From Vibrio sp. ED004 (GTDB lineage Bacteria > Pseudomonadota > Gammaproteobacteria > Enterobacterales > Vibrionaceae), in assembly GCF_023206395.1 (NCBI RefSeq), contig NZ_CP066149.1, positions 1,612,001-1,676,000 of the forward strand: a stretch of DNA of 64,000 nt. The letters are read 5' to 3'. Made by a program: the position numbers and the translations under genes. Under the pieces are notes generated by a model, which was given only the letters and a program-made list of their open reading frames with translations, was not told where the DNA came from and did no database searches. Below, in pieces: positions 40,139 through 55,373 of this stretch. Position 1 is the first letter of the stretch; the number at the start of each line of letters is the position of its first letter.

Positions 40139-41521
40139 TCACTTAACTTCAATATATCCCATCAAACCCGTTTTCATGTGCTCAATTACATGACAGTGGT
40201 ACATCCAACGTCCTGGGTTGTCTGCAACAAATGCCGCTTTCGCTCGGCCATTTTTCCCTAGTAACACAGTATCGGTATGGAAAGGTTCTTCTATTTTTTT
40301 ACCATCTAGTTCCAATACAGTGAATGTATGACCATGAATATGAATTGGGTGGTGGTATTGAGTGACGTTCTTAAGGTCGAATATATAAGTTTTGCCTAAC
40401 TCTAAAGTCGCCAATGGATCGGGAATATTGTCTTTGCTCATACCCTCCCACGCGCGTTTATTCGTAAGCCAAAACTTAGGCATAGACTTCCCATCTTTAG
40501 ATACCGGTGAGACTGCTCCTTCCCATTCAAACACAAAATCAATTTCTTCTGCGTTAACGAGATCTAAGTTAGGCACAGGATTGAGAGGCAATGAAGGAAG
40601 TATTTGACCTTCTATTAGCGTGGAATCTACAACCTCAAACTCACACAAGGAAAAAGGAAAGCGCCCTTTCATTTGAAGCACATTCACTCGCTCCCCCGCC
40701 TTGGGAGCAATCAACCCGAGATCGACACGCATACCTGGGCCAATTTTGTGTTGAGTCAGCTTATAAGATGTCTTTACAGGGTTACCATCAATGGCAATCA
40801 CCCATGCTTCAGCACCTTCAATAGCTATCGGATAGGTAATCGTGTTATCAACATTCGCGATACGTAGCCTAGTCGTTGCGTGCTGCTTCAATTGATAGAT
40901 GGGTTCATGTACGCCATTGACGCTACTCCACTCTCCTGGCGTGCCCATACGAGCACTGAGACGAGGAATCATCAAGTCTTTCCACTGGCCTTGTTTGTCG
41001 ATATGCCAATGTTTAAGCATCAGAGCATGCTCTTCATCGAACTGAACTGGCGCACTCTCTTCGACAATAATAAGCCCGACCAAGCCCATACCAAGTTGCT
41101 TAACACTGTTCATGTGCGGGTGATACCAGAATGTACCCGCATCTGGTGGCGCAAACTCATAGACAAACGTTTCACCGGGCATAATAGGAGGCTGACTTAA
41201 GAAAGGAACCCCATCCATTTCGATCGGAATTCTCAGGCCATGCCAATGAATTGTGGTCGGTTCTGATAGCTTGTTTGTAAATCGAATCGTTACCTTTTCG
41301 CCTTGTCGACAGCGAATAATCGGTGCTGGAATCTGTCCATTAAAGGCTAAAACATTAGTACTAAATCCCTTCACCAACTCAGCGGTTGAAGGCTCAGCAG
41401 TTAAGTCATAAACGAGCTTTCCTTGCTCATCAACAGACCGCTTCATTGAGCAAGCAGGTAGGACGGTTAGCGCAGATATAGCGAGAGATGATTGAATAAA
41501 CTTGCGACGGGAAATATCCAT
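40139..41521 (-). CDS. Tat-exported multicopper oxidase
   Basis: The 460-residue protein has a twin-arginine signal (SRRKFIQ) followed by a lipobox-like LPAC ending at Cys24, so it may be a Tat-exported lipoprotein. All four copper-binding motifs are intact: IHWHG near 91, YHPHM, HHPIHIHGH, and the C-terminal HCHVIEHM that binds types 1 and 3 copper. This suggests a laccase, cuprous oxidase or ferroxidase in the periplasm. It lacks the Met-rich insert of CueO. A Fur-box-like palindrome 43-61 bp upstream points to iron control. Confidence 0.92.
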   Translation of the reverse strand: MDISRRKFIQSSLAISALTVLPACSMKRSVDEQGKLVYDLTAEPSTAELVKGFSTNVLAFNGQIPAPIIRCRQGEKVTIRFTNKLSEPTTIHWHGLRIPIEMDGVPFLSQPPIMPGETFVYEFAPPDAGTFWYHPHMNSVKQLGMGLVGLIIVEESAPVQFDEEHALMLKHWHIDKQGQWKDLMIPRLSARMGTPGEWSSVNGVHEPIYQLKQHATTRLRIANVDNTITYPIAIEGAEAWVIAIDGNPVKTSYKLTQHKIGPGMRVDLGLIAPKAGERVNVLQMKGRFPFSLCEFEVVDSTLIEGQILPSLPLNPVPNLDLVNAEEIDFVFEWEGAVSPVSKDGKSMPKFWLTNKRAWEGMSKDNIPDPLATLELGKTYIFDLKNVTQYHHPIHIHGHTFTVLELDGKKIEEPFHTDTVLLGKNGRAKAAFVADNPGRWMYHCHVIEHMKTGLMGYIEVK

Positions 41522-41563
41522 ATTTGTTGCCTTTTAGTAATAACGACCAAAATGTAACAAAAT

Positions 41564-41582
41564 ATTGAGAACAATTCTCATA
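41564..41582 (-). promoter_or_regulatory. Fur-box-like operator upstream of the multicopper oxidase
   Basis: Minus strand TATGAGAATTGTTCTCAAT matches the Vibrio-type Fur box AATGANAATNATTNTCATT at 13 of 16 fixed positions, with symmetric GAGAA/TTCTC arms. Confidence 0.6.
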
Positions 41583-41706
41583 AAGAAGTGCGGTTTGTGC
41601 TGTCAATTGTTTATAAAAGAAGCGGAGATAAGTAAGCACTTACATTTTTAAGCATAGATTCTGTCAAAGATAAGAATTATCGATTAAAAATCAAACCAGC
41701 AGACGT

Positions 41707-41835
41707 AAAAAAGCCCCAGCATTTCTGATGAGGTTTTATATGGCAGGAGTGGAAGTTTAGACTCCCAACACGCGCTATTTTGGTGGGTCGGGGAATCCGC
41801 AGCTTTACTAATGGCGTATATTAGATGCGGAAAGC
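41707..41835 (-). pseudogene. Decayed tandem copy of tRNA-Trp and its terminator
   Basis: TGGCAGGAGTGG and ACTCCCAACACGCG at 41741-41774 repeat the 3' half of the intact tRNA-Trp. GGAATCCGC near 41792 recalls the anticodon arm, but insertions and mismatches break the cloverleaf. The adjoining hairpin at 41707-41735 is a mutated version of the terminator at 41836. It appears to be a degenerate second tRNA-terminator unit. Confidence 0.65.
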
Positions 41836-41866
41836 AAAAAGGCTCTAGCATTTCTGCTAGAGCCTT
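41836..41866 (-). terminator. Rho-independent terminator of the rRNA operon
   Basis: Minus strand GGCTCTAGCA, loop GAAA, TGCTAGAGCC and TTTTTGC, five nt beyond the CCA end of tRNA-Trp. Confidence 0.93.
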
Positions 41867-41871
41867 AAATA

Positions 41872-41948
<77 letters not shown>

Positions 41949-42008
41949 AAAAATTTATCTTACTTCAGATTCGAAAAAACCTCGCACTAGGCGAGGTTAT
42001 CGAATAAG

Positions 42009-42085
42009 TGGCGGAGTGGACGGGACTCGAACCCGCGACCCCCGGCGTGACAGGCCGGTATTCTAACCAACTGAACTACCACTCC
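42009..42085 (-). tRNA. tRNA-Asp (GTC anticodon)
   Basis: The 77-nt gene starts GGAGTGGTAGTTCAG, has CCTGTCACG in the anticodon loop and TTCGAGTCC in the T arm, and ends with encoded CCA. It is near identical to E. coli tRNA-Asp and lies between 5S and tRNA-Trp. Confidence 0.96.
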
Positions 42086-42130
42086 GCAGTGGACTACTTG
42101 TCGTCGCTGACAAGTCGTTCATAATTTAAA

Positions 42131-42248
42131 GCCTGGCGATGTCCTACTCTCACATGGGGAAGCCCCACACTACCATCGGCGCTATTGTGTTTCACTTCTG
42201 AGTTCGGCATGGAATCAGGTGGGTCCACAATGCTATGGTCGCCAAGCA
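42131..42248 (-). rRNA. rrf: 5S ribosomal RNA
   Basis: About 116-118 nt starting TGCTTGGCGACCATAGC with the conserved CCGAACTCAGAAGTGAAAC and the closing GGACATCGCCAGGC. It is on the minus strand, 91 nt past 23S. Confidence 0.96.
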
Positions 42249-42339
42249 AATTTTAAAATTCGGAAAACTGTAATTTAAAAGTGTCTCTTCAAACTCATTC
42301 AAGGTCTGTCTTTGAGTCCACAAAACCCCTTGGGTGTTG

Positions 42340-45229
<2,890 letters not shown>

Positions 45230-45591
45230 TACAACCCGAAAGGGTCTTAGCGTATGGCAACTAACCAAGGTTTTTGGTTGTCATCAAGAAGGGTTAATTC
45301 TCAATGACTGTTTGCCGGACTCAATTGTGATTCAAACGAATTTGAATCGAATACAAGACACTTGAATGTGTTTGTTGTGTTTATCTAAAAGATAAACATT
45401 GAGAACTTTTAAATTTGATTGAATTACTCGTAAGTAATCAATCAGTCAGCTTTCCAAATTGTTAAAGAGCATGAGACTTTAAGAACCAGTGTTCTAAAAT
45501 TCACATTTTCTAAAGACTCTCACAGTCGAAAAATCCAACCAGCGACATAAGAAGTGGTTTGGAGTTTTAACTTCCAAGAATATTTAGAGAA
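45230..45591 (-). other. Spacer between tRNA-Val and 23S, with boxA
   Basis: A transcribed spacer of about 360 nt. It contains a second boxA (minus strand TGCTCTTTAAC, 45461-45471), as usual before 23S, and A/T-rich sequence expected to pair with the other side of 23S during RNase III processing. No gene is seen. Confidence 0.75.
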
Positions 45592-45667
45592 TGGTGGGCG
45601 ATACCGGGCTCGAACCAGTGACCCCCTGCTTGTAAGGCAGGTGCTCTCCCAACTGAGCTAATCGCCC
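45592..45667 (-). tRNA. tRNA-Val (TAC anticodon)
   Basis: The 76-nt gene starts GGGCGATTAGCTCAG, has CCTTACAAG in the anticodon loop, and ends with encoded CCA. It lies in the 16S-23S spacer. Confidence 0.96.
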
Positions 45668-45699
45668 ACGATAGTTTTAATTCCTTCGCGGAGAAAGAA

Positions 45700-45775
45700 T
45701 GGTGGGTCGTGCAGGATTCGAACCTGCGACCAATTGATTAAAAGTCAACTGCTCTACCAACTGAGCTAACGACCC
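45700..45775 (-). tRNA. tRNA-Lys (TTT anticodon)
   Basis: The 76-nt gene starts GGGTCGTTAGCTCAG, has ACTTTTAAT in the anticodon loop, and ends with encoded CCA. Second tRNA of the 16S-23S spacer. Confidence 0.96.
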
Positions 45776-45777
45776 AA

Positions 45778-45853
45778 TGGTATCCCGTAGGGGAGTCGAA
45801 CCCCTGTTACCGCCGTGAAAGGGCGGTGTCCTAGGCCTCTAGACGAACGGGAC
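45778..45853 (-). tRNA. tRNA-Glu (TTC anticodon)
   Basis: The 76-nt gene starts GTCCCGTTCGTCTAG, has CCTTTCACG in the anticodon loop, and ends with encoded CCA. First tRNA after 16S. Confidence 0.96.
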
Positions 45854-45942
45854 ACTGGATTGAAGAACTTGGGAGTTCTTCGTCTCTTTTACTTTCTAAA
45901 CCTAATCAATCTGTGTGGACACTTATCGTGAATATCTTCGTA

Positions 45943-47495
<1,553 letters not shown>

Positions 47496-47897
47496 AAGAT
47501 TTTGTGACTCAACGAATACTGACTTCAAAACTACTATGTAATTTTAAAGCTATTACCATTCCAACAGAATGATAATGAATTGACTGTGCCAAATAACCGA
47601 AGTTATTTGTATTGGTCACTCAGTTCATTGAAATCATTTTGATTCCGAAGAATCTGTTTTATCTAATGATAAAACGTTTTGATATTCATCAACGAGTGCC
47701 CACACAGATTGATAGGTTTAAATTGTTAAAGAGCTTTTCCTTTTTGAGCTTCGCTCAAATCGGACGGCCATTTTAGCGATTTAAGTTTTAGTGTCAACCA
47801 CTATTTTCAAAACTTTTTTCAAGCGCTTAGCTTGGCTAATTTGGCTTGCTAATTCGTTTTGGTTTCCTAAGAAGCCATCCCGTGTCAGCGAGGTGGC
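47496..47897 (-). promoter_or_regulatory. rRNA operon leader with boxA (copy 2)
   Basis: It is homologous to the leader of copy 1, with boxA (GCTCTTTAACA) at 47723-47734 and the GTGTGGGCACTCG block. A segment of about 17 bases present in copy 1 near 1355-1377 is absent here. Beyond about 47745 the two leaders diverge. Confidence 0.85.
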
Positions 47898-47925
47898 ATT
47901 ATAGAGATTTCGATCACACTGGCAA
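47898..47925 (-). promoter_or_regulatory. rrn P1-type promoter (copy 2)
   Basis: Minus strand TTGCCA (47920-47925), 16-bp spacer, TATAAT (47898-47903) and a GC-rich discriminator (GCCACCTCGC). The A/T-rich sequence upstream (47931-47970) is UP-like. Confidence 0.85.
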
Positions 47926-48045
47926 GCCCTTTTTGAAGTTTTTCTTACTTTTTTGATTGTTCGAGCGTTTTTTGTTCAAAACACCCCGTTTTCACTAGTA
48001 TTCCCCTTAATTAAGGGCTTAAGGTGCCTATATAAAGGAGGATTT

Positions 48046-48591
48046 ATGAGTTCAATACGCAGTTATAAAGGTATATCACCTCAGATCGGGCAAGGTGTCT
48101 ATATAGATACAAGTTCTGTACTGGTTGGTGATATCAAAATCGGTGATGACTCTAGTGTATGGCCTTTGGTTGCAGCTCGAGGAGATGTGAACCACATACA
48201 TATAGGCGATAGAACCAATATCCAAGATGGCAGTGTTCTACATGTGACCCACAAGAATGCAGAAAACCCTGAGGGTTATCCTCTATTAATAGGTAATGAT
48301 GTCACGATCGGTCATAAAGTCATGCTGCATGGCTGCACTATTAAGGATCGCGTACTCGTAGGTATGGGAGCTATTGTGCTGGATGGTGTGGTTATCGAGC
48401 AAGAAGTGATGATTGGTGCGGGAAGCTTGGTTCCACCTAACAAGGTACTTGAGAGCGGTTACCTATATGTAGGAAGCCCCGTTAAGCAAGCACGCCCATT
48501 AAATGATAAAGAACGTGCTTTCTTGCAGAAGTCGGCTGACAACTATGTCCAGAATAAAAACGACTATCTAGACTCTGTGCTTCCTGTTTAA
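48046..48591 (+). CDS. yrdA: Gamma-carbonic anhydrase family protein YrdA
   Basis: The 181-residue protein is a left-handed beta-helix of hexapeptide repeats (for example VLVGDIKIGDDSSVW, IHIGDRTNIQDGSVLHV) with the metal-binding histidines in HVTH, IGHKVMLHG. The start at 48046 follows a very strong AAAGGAGGATTT site; the longer frame to 47953 is unlikely. The name comes from similarity and place beside yrdB-aroE and an rRNA operon, as in E. coli. Carbonic anhydrase activity is unproven for YrdA. Its stop codon overlaps that of the convergent yrdB-like gene. Confidence 0.92.
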   Translation: MSSIRSYKGISPQIGQGVYIDTSSVLVGDIKIGDDSSVWPLVAARGDVNHIHIGDRTNIQDGSVLHVTHKNAENPEGYPLLIGNDVTIGHKVMLHGCTIKDRVLVGMGAIVLDGVVIEQEVMIGAGSLVPPNKVLESGYLYVGSPVKQARPLNDKERAFLQKSADNYVQNKNDYLDSVLPV

Positions 48592-48857
48592 AGTGCTTTG
48601 ATCTGAATTCGATTAGAGGAGTCATACTCCTCTTCTTCTATTAGCTCTTCTGCTAATTCTTCAATATCAAAACGAAGCTCAGAAAATATAGCCAGTGCTT
48701 GTTTGCCTTCTTCTATATCTTTACCTGCCAATCGAGACAACTCTTCAATAGACACAACACATTCGATCAACGCACCAGACTGCTGTGCTGGGAAAACAAT
48801 AGACTGACTCTCTTCATCCCAATCTTGGATGTCAGGGAATAAGATTGATTGATTCAT
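48588..48857 (-). CDS. yrdB: DUF1488 family protein, YrdB-like
   Basis: The 89-residue, strongly acidic cytoplasmic protein matches the DUF1488 family in size and pattern (ILFPDIQDWDEESQSIVFPA). It follows aroE by 16 bp, as yrdB does in E. coli. No function is known. Confidence 0.8.
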   Translation of the reverse strand: MNQSILFPDIQDWDEESQSIVFPAQQSGALIECVVSIEELSRLAGKDIEEGKQALAIFSELRFDIEELAEELIEEEEYDSSNRIQIKAL

Positions 48858-48873
48858 TTTTATAAGTACCTTA

Positions 48874-49704
48874 TTACATCTCTAGATTTCTACGCAATTC
48901 TCTTAAGATCTGCTTGGTTCCCGGGCGAAGACCACGCCATAACATGAAGCTCTCTGCAGCCTGACCCACCAGCATACCTAAACCATCATAAGCAGCATGA
49001 ACACCATTATCTAACGCCCACTGATTAAATACTGTCGTTCCAGATCCGTAGACCATGTCATAGACGGCGCTGTTTGTATTAAAGATGGCATCGGAAACTT
49101 CAGGGAGTTGGCCACTTAGGCCTGATGAGGTGGAGTTAATGATGACATCAAAGCCTTCATTCACATCACTTAGTCCCATTCCTTTGATATTGCCGTTTGA
49201 AGAAAACATCTCCGCTAGGAGTTCAGCTTTGGAACTGGTTCGGTTAGCAACCACCAATTGTTGTGGTTTTTGATCAAGAAGGGGCTGAATTACACCTCTT
49301 GCTGCGCCACCAGCACCTAGCAAGAAAACTCGAGCACCCTCTAATACCACTTGATGCTGAAGTAAGTCTTGAACGAGACCCTCGCCATCAGTGTTATCAC
49401 CAATGATCTCTCCGTCATCTAATTTCTTCAATGTATTAACGGCACCGGCTAATTGAGCCCTTTCCGTTAGGCGATTAGCAAACTGATAGGCATCTTCTTT
49501 AAATGGCGCAGTGACATTACACCCTCTACCACCTTCGCTAAAAAAAGCTTTAGCCGCGGTAATGAATTGGCCATGTTCTGGCTGCAGTGCTGTATAGGTA
49601 AGTTGTTGATTGGTTTGGCGAGCAAATAACGTGTGAATGAATGGCGATTTGCTTTGCCCAATAGGGTTACCGAAAACGGCATAACGATCTACTTGCTGTG
49701 TCAT
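48874..49704 (-). CDS. aroE: Shikimate dehydrogenase AroE
   Basis: The enzyme reduces 3-dehydroshikimate with NADPH in aromatic amino-acid synthesis. The 276-residue chain has the substrate loop [13 protein letters not shown], the catalytic Lys in [11 protein letters not shown] and the nucleotide loop [11 protein letters not shown]. It lies in tsaC-hemF-aroE-yrdB on the minus strand, but a terminator separates it from hemF. Confidence 0.96.
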   Translation of the reverse strand: MTQQVDRYAVFGNPIGQSKSPFIHTLFARQTNQQLTYTALQPEHGQFITAAKAFFSEGGRGCNVTAPFKEDAYQFANRLTERAQLAGAVNTLKKLDDGEIIGDNTDGEGLVQDLLQHQVVLEGARVFLLGAGGAARGVIQPLLDQKPQQLVVANRTSSKAELLAEMFSSNGNIKGMGLSDVNEGFDVIINSTSSGLSGQLPEVSDAIFNTNSAVYDMVYGSGTTVFNQWALDNGVHAAYDGLGMLVGQAAESFMLWRGLRPGTKQILRELRRNLEM

Positions 49705-49725
49705 ATCCTTACCTAACAGAAATAA

Positions 49726-49754
49726 TAAAAAGGGTCATCTATATAGATGACCCT
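49726..49754 (-). terminator. Rho-independent terminator after hemF
   Basis: Minus strand AGGGTCATCT, loop of ATAT, AGATGACCCT and TTTTTATT, in the gap before aroE. Confidence 0.85.
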
Positions 49755-49781
49755 ATCACTATCCCTATAAGGAAGGAAGAA

Positions 49782-51277
<1,496 letters not shown>

Positions 51278-51383
51278 GGGTGCCTCATTAATTCAGTTAT
51301 CTAACTCACTAAGTGTACAAATTATCACTCACTGTGACTAAAGCTATTTGTTTATAAAATGCATCAATTAACAACTTAGACTG

Positions 51384-51421
51384 ACGCAAACGTTTTCCTT
51401 AAGCACTTTTACCCGTATAAT
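51384..51421 (+). promoter_or_regulatory. PurR operator and promoter of purEK
   Basis: ACGCAAACGTTTTCCT (51384-51399) matches the PurR box ACGCAAACGTTTTCGT at 15 of 16 bases. It overlaps the expected -35 position, 16-17 bp before a perfect TATAAT (51416-51421). Repression by PurR with hypoxanthine or guanine follows from known family behaviour. Confidence 0.88.
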
Positions 51422-51471
51422 GCGCGCAAAATATCTAATCACTAATTAAATCGTACCTGAAGGAGTTTGAG

Positions 51472-51957
51472 ATGACTGTCGGTATTATCATGGGTTCTAA
51501 ATCTGATTGGCCAACAATGAAGCTAGCTGCAGAAATGTTGGATCAGTTTGGCGTGGCGTACGAAACAAAAGTGGTTTCTGCTCACCGCACACCTCAGTTG
51601 CTAGCAGACTACGCAACCAGTGCGAAAGAGCGCGATATTAAAGTAATTATTGCTGGTGCTGGCGGTGCAGCTCACCTTCCTGGCATGGCAGCTGCTTTCA
51701 CAAGCGTCCCAGTTCTTGGTGTTCCTGTTCAGTCTAAAGCACTGAAAGGCATGGACTCGCTACTTTCTATCGTACAGATGCCAAAAGGCATCGCAGTAGG
51801 TACTCTAGCTATCGGTGAAGCGGGTGCAGCGAACGCTGGCATCCTAGCGGCACAAATCATTGGTACATACAATGAAGATGTGATGGCAAAAGTAGAAGCG
51901 TTCCGCTCTGAGCAAACAGAAACGGTACTTGCGAATCCAAACCCTGCAGAGGACTAA
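51472..51957 (+). CDS. purE: N5-carboxyaminoimidazole ribonucleotide mutase PurE
   Basis: The 161-residue enzyme moves the carboxylate of N5-CAIR to give CAIR in purine synthesis. Signatures are [17 protein letters not shown] and [12 protein letters not shown]. It is followed by purK after five bases and preceded by a PurR box. Confidence 0.97.
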   Translation: MTVGIIMGSKSDWPTMKLAAEMLDQFGVAYETKVVSAHRTPQLLADYATSAKERDIKVIIAGAGGAAHLPGMAAAFTSVPVLGVPVQSKALKGMDSLLSIVQMPKGIAVGTLAIGEAGAANAGILAAQIIGTYNEDVMAKVEAFRSEQTETVLANPNPAED

Positions 51958-51962
51958 TTCCC

Positions 51963-53093
51963 ATGCATGTTCTTGTGTTAGGCGCGGGCCAACTTGCTCG
52001 CATGATGTCCCTAGCTGGGGCACCGCTGAATATTGAAATTTCTGCTTTTGATGTTGGCAGCAAAAATATTGTTCATCCATTAACGCAAGCGATTCTAGGC
52101 AACGGCTTAGAAAATGCGATTGAGCGCGCGGACGTCATTACTGCTGAGTTCGAACACATCCCTCACGACGTACTTGAGGTATGTGAGCGCAGCGGTAAGT
52201 TCTTACCGACCACAGAAGCTATCAAAGCAGGCGGTGACCGTCGTCTTGAAAAAGCGCTGTTAGACGAAGCGAACGTGAAAAACGCTAAGTATTATGTGAT
52301 TAATTCTCGCGAAGACTTTGACGCTGCGATCGCTCACGTTGGCTTACCAATGGTACTGAAGAGCACCCTTGGCGGCTACGATGGTAAGGGCCAGTGGCGC
52401 TTAAAGACATTAGACAATGTTGACGCGACTTGGGCAGAAATGGCTGAGTGCATTGCAGCGACCGACAATCAAGCGATTGTAGCTGAAGAGTTCGTCCCAT
52501 TCGACCGTGAAGTATCACTGGTTGGTGCTCGCGGTACCAATGGCGAGATTCAAGTGTACCCACTGGCTGAAAATGTTCACACCGACGGCGTATTGAGCTT
52601 ATCGACCGCGATTGATGACATTGAACTACAAGATCAAGCAAAAACCATGTTCACCGCAATAGCAGAACGCTTAGATTACGTTGGCGTACTAGCACTTGAG
52701 TTCTTTGATGTTCAAGGTTCACTGCTGGTTAACGAGATTGCACCACGTGTTCATAACTCTGGCCACTGGACGCAGCAAGGCGCTGAAACTTGTCAGTTTG
52801 AGAACCATCTGCGTGCTGTATGTGGCATGCCACTAGGCAGCACTAAGCTGATTCGTCCAACCGCAATGATCAACATTCTTGGTGAAGATACTCTACCTGA
52901 GGCTATTCTGGCTCAAGGCGGCTGTCATGTTCATTGGTATGGTAAAGAGAAGCGTGCAGGTCGTAAGATGGGCCACATCAACGTGAGCGCAGATTACAAT
53001 GCAGAACTGCAAAGAGCGTTGTGCTCATTGGCTGATATTCTTGATAAGCAAGCCTACCCGGCTGTGCATGAGTTTGCTGAGCAGATGAAGTAA
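51963..53093 (+). CDS. purK: N5-carboxyaminoimidazole ribonucleotide synthase PurK
   Basis: This ATP-grasp enzyme makes N5-CAIR from AIR, bicarbonate and ATP. The 376-residue chain has the N-terminal [10 protein letters not shown], the ATP-grasp loop [24 protein letters not shown] and [14 protein letters not shown]. It is the second gene of the purEK operon and is followed by a terminator. Confidence 0.97.
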   Translation: MHVLVLGAGQLARMMSLAGAPLNIEISAFDVGSKNIVHPLTQAILGNGLENAIERADVITAEFEHIPHDVLEVCERSGKFLPTTEAIKAGGDRRLEKALLDEANVKNAKYYVINSREDFDAAIAHVGLPMVLKSTLGGYDGKGQWRLKTLDNVDATWAEMAECIAATDNQAIVAEEFVPFDREVSLVGARGTNGEIQVYPLAENVHTDGVLSLSTAIDDIELQDQAKTMFTAIAERLDYVGVLALEFFDVQGSLLVNEIAPRVHNSGHWTQQGAETCQFENHLRAVCGMPLGSTKLIRPTAMINILGEDTLPEAILAQGGCHVHWYGKEKRAGRKMGHINVSADYNAELQRALCSLADILDKQAYPAVHEFAEQMK

Positions 53094-53135
53094 GCCTACA
53101 TTGGTTTATGGATATAAAAAGTTCATTGGATATAG

Positions 53136-53164
53136 AAACGGCGCTCATTGAGCGCCGTTTTTTT
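53136..53164. terminator. Bidirectional terminator between purK and yrdD
   Basis: AAACGGCGCTC, loop ATT, GAGCGCCGT and TTTTTTT. Confidence 0.92.
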
Positions 53165-53198
53165 ATTTCTGGTCATTCACTTACTGTGATTAACATGA

Positions 53199-53768
53199 CT
53201 ACTGAGATTGAATGTGATGACACTTGCGGTCTGCACATTGCTTCTTGGTACCACTAGCTGTTTTCTTCTCAAGCAACAACGGGAACTGGCACTCTTCACA
53301 ACGACCAATCACAGGAGGCTGATTAATGGCAAACTTACACTTAGGGTAGTTATCACAAGCGTAGAAGGTTTTTCCATAGCGAGATTTGCGTTCAACCAAG
53401 TGGCCTCTACCACACTCAGGGCATGCAACCAGCGGCTGCTCTTCAGGCTGTTCTTTTGGCTGGTCCAAAGATTCGATGTGATTACACTCTGGATAGTTGC
53501 TGCAACCAATAAACATCCCAAAGCGACCTTGTCTTAATACCAATTCGTTTTGGCATTTAGGACACGGTACACCCAGTTCTTTCACCACATGGCCATCGTT
53601 TTGATGCAAAGGCTTGATGTAATCACAGCTCGGATACTGCTTACAGCCTAAAAAAGGGCCGTGCTTACCATGGCGAAGCTGAAGCTCCCCGCCACACTGT
53701 GGACATGGTTCATGCTCTAACGCATGTTCATGTGCTGAAAAAAGCTGATTATCAATCTTACTACTCAT
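53199..53768 (-). CDS. yrdD: Topoisomerase-type zinc-ribbon protein YrdD
   Basis: The 189-residue protein consists of four C4 zinc ribbons of the topoisomerase I C-terminal type: CPQCGG...CKQYPSC, CPKCQN...CSNYPEC, CPECGR...CDNYPKC, CEECQF...CADRKC. There is no catalytic domain, so it probably binds single-stranded DNA or RNA. It ends the lysM-dprA-smg-yrdD run, as in E. coli (dprA-smg-yrdD). Confidence 0.9.
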   Translation of the reverse strand: MSSKIDNQLFSAHEHALEHEPCPQCGGELQLRHGKHGPFLGCKQYPSCDYIKPLHQNDGHVVKELGVPCPKCQNELVLRQGRFGMFIGCSNYPECNHIESLDQPKEQPEEQPLVACPECGRGHLVERKSRYGKTFYACDNYPKCKFAINQPPVIGRCEECQFPLLLEKKTASGTKKQCADRKCHHIQSQ

Positions 53769-53780
53769 GACAAGCCTGTA

Positions 53781-54257
53781 TTAATGCAAGATACCTTGCT
53801 CTTTGGTGTACAACAGCTCTTCCATTTGCGTGTAAGCACTTTCATTACCCGGCACATTGAATAGCACCATTAAGATAATCCATTTCAGATCATCCAATTC
53901 AAATTCGTTGGTCTCAAGTCCCATCACACGATCAATCACCATTTCACGAATCTCTGTCGTGAGCACGTTGATCTGCTCTAGGAAAAGTAAGAAACCTCGA
54001 CACTCCATATTAATACGCGATACTTCTCGACTAGTGTAAACACGCATCGAGGTATTGGAGCACATAGTAATTGCCGCTTGGTTATCGGTATCTTGCAGTG
54101 CCGCAAGGTCTTCTAACCAATGGAGGGCCTTATAAATATCTTCTTGGTGAAACCCTGCTCGAAGAAGCTCATCTTCAAGTTCGTCTTGATCCACCTGCAA
54201 TTCAGAATCGCTATGGATGTAGGTTTCAAACAAGTACATCAGTATGTCCATCATCAT
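53781..54257 (-). CDS. smg: Smg family protein
   Basis: The 158-residue acidic, helical protein matches the Smg (DUF494) family: [12 protein letters not shown], then [19 protein letters not shown], and a C-terminal helical part. Function is unknown. It lies three bases downstream of dprA and 12 bases upstream of yrdD, the conserved order. Confidence 0.92.
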   Translation of the reverse strand: MMMDILMYLFETYIHSDSELQVDQDELEDELLRAGFHQEDIYKALHWLEDLAALQDTDNQAAITMCSNTSMRVYTSREVSRINMECRGFLLFLEQINVLTTEIREMVIDRVMGLETNEFELDDLKWIILMVLFNVPGNESAYTQMEELLYTKEQGILH

Positions 54258-54260
54258 AGC

Positions 54261-55373
54261 TTAGCCTCTCCCCTTTCGAATATAGCCACCGGAAACTGCA
54301 ACAACATGCCCTGAGAGCTCAAGCTCTAAAAGCTGCATCATGACTTCATGCACAGGTATATGGGTTCTCTGTGCCAAAATATCAACGGGTGTCGCCTCTA
54401 ATCCTACGTTAGCTAACAGCTGTGGAAATGGCAATTGTTCATTTTCACCCTTATTCTGCGTAGGTTCGAATAAGCTCGGCTGCTGATCTATAGACCAGTT
54501 TAACAGACTCTTTATTTCAATCAGAACATCTTGAGCATTTTGCACTAAACATGCTCCAGCTTTGATGAGACTGTTACCTCCGCGACTGGTTGGATTATGA
54601 ATTGAACCGGGCAGCGCAAACACCTCTCTCCCTTGCTCCATGGCATAGCGAGCCGTAATCAAAGAACCACTCTTCTCAGCCGCTTCCACCACTAAAGTGC
54701 CTAACGACAAGCCACTTATAATACGGTTACGACGGGGAAAATGTTCAGGTCTTGGTTTAGCACTTGGGCGAAACTCTGAAATCAGCGCGCCATTCTCACA
54801 GATCCTCTCAGCTAGATTTCGGTGGCGGGCAGGATAAATGGAGTCCAAACCAGAACCCAACACTGCAAAAGTTTCTCCTCCCTTATCTAGAGCACCATCA
54901 TGTGCATAGCCATCGATGCCTAAAGCTAAGCCACTGGTGACAATCAAACCGTTTTGGACGAACTCTTTGGCGAAGGACTTCGCGGTTTGCAGCCCTTCGA
55001 GACTGGCATTGCGACTGCCGACCATGGCGATTTGAGGTTCAATCAGCTTTTCAACGTGTCCTTTAACGAAAAGAACACTGGGCGCAGAAGCTATCTCGTT
55101 CAGCAGTTTGGGATAATGTAAGCAATTAGGAGTAATGATGTGATGGTTGGGTTGTCTTGCTTGCCACGCGAGACAAGCCTCAACTTCTCTTGGGGCTTGC
55201 TCTCTTAAATAAGATATTTGCTTGGCTGACAAACCGATAGCTTGCAGCTGCTGACTTGAGTAGCCAACAATGTTCGAAGGGGAATCGATACTCAGCAGGC
55301 GGGAAAGGCGTTTGCCACCCAATTGCGGAACAAAACTTAGAGTTAGCCAAGCACTCAGTTGTTGCTCATTCAC
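54261..55373 (-). CDS. dprA: DNA processing protein DprA
   Basis: DprA loads RecA on incoming single-stranded DNA in natural transformation, which vibrios carry out. The 370-residue chain has an N-terminal helical domain, the Rossmann-like core (AMVGSRNASLEG, SGLALGIDGYAHDGAL, LGSGLDSIYPARH, SEFRPSAKP) and a C-terminal winged helix. Its start overlaps the stop of the LysM gene (ATGA). Confidence 0.95.
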   Translation of the reverse strand: MNEQQLSAWLTLSFVPQLGGKRLSRLLSIDSPSNIVGYSSQQLQAIGLSAKQISYLREQAPREVEACLAWQARQPNHHIITPNCLHYPKLLNEIASAPSVLFVKGHVEKLIEPQIAMVGSRNASLEGLQTAKSFAKEFVQNGLIVTSGLALGIDGYAHDGALDKGGETFAVLGSGLDSIYPARHRNLAERICENGALISEFRPSAKPRPEHFPRRNRIISGLSLGTLVVEAAEKSGSLITARYAMEQGREVFALPGSIHNPTSRGGNSLIKAGACLVQNAQDVLIEIKSLLNWSIDQQPSLFEPTQNKGENEQLPFPQLLANVGLEATPVDILAQRTHIPVHEVMMQLLELELSGHVVAVSGGYIRKGRG

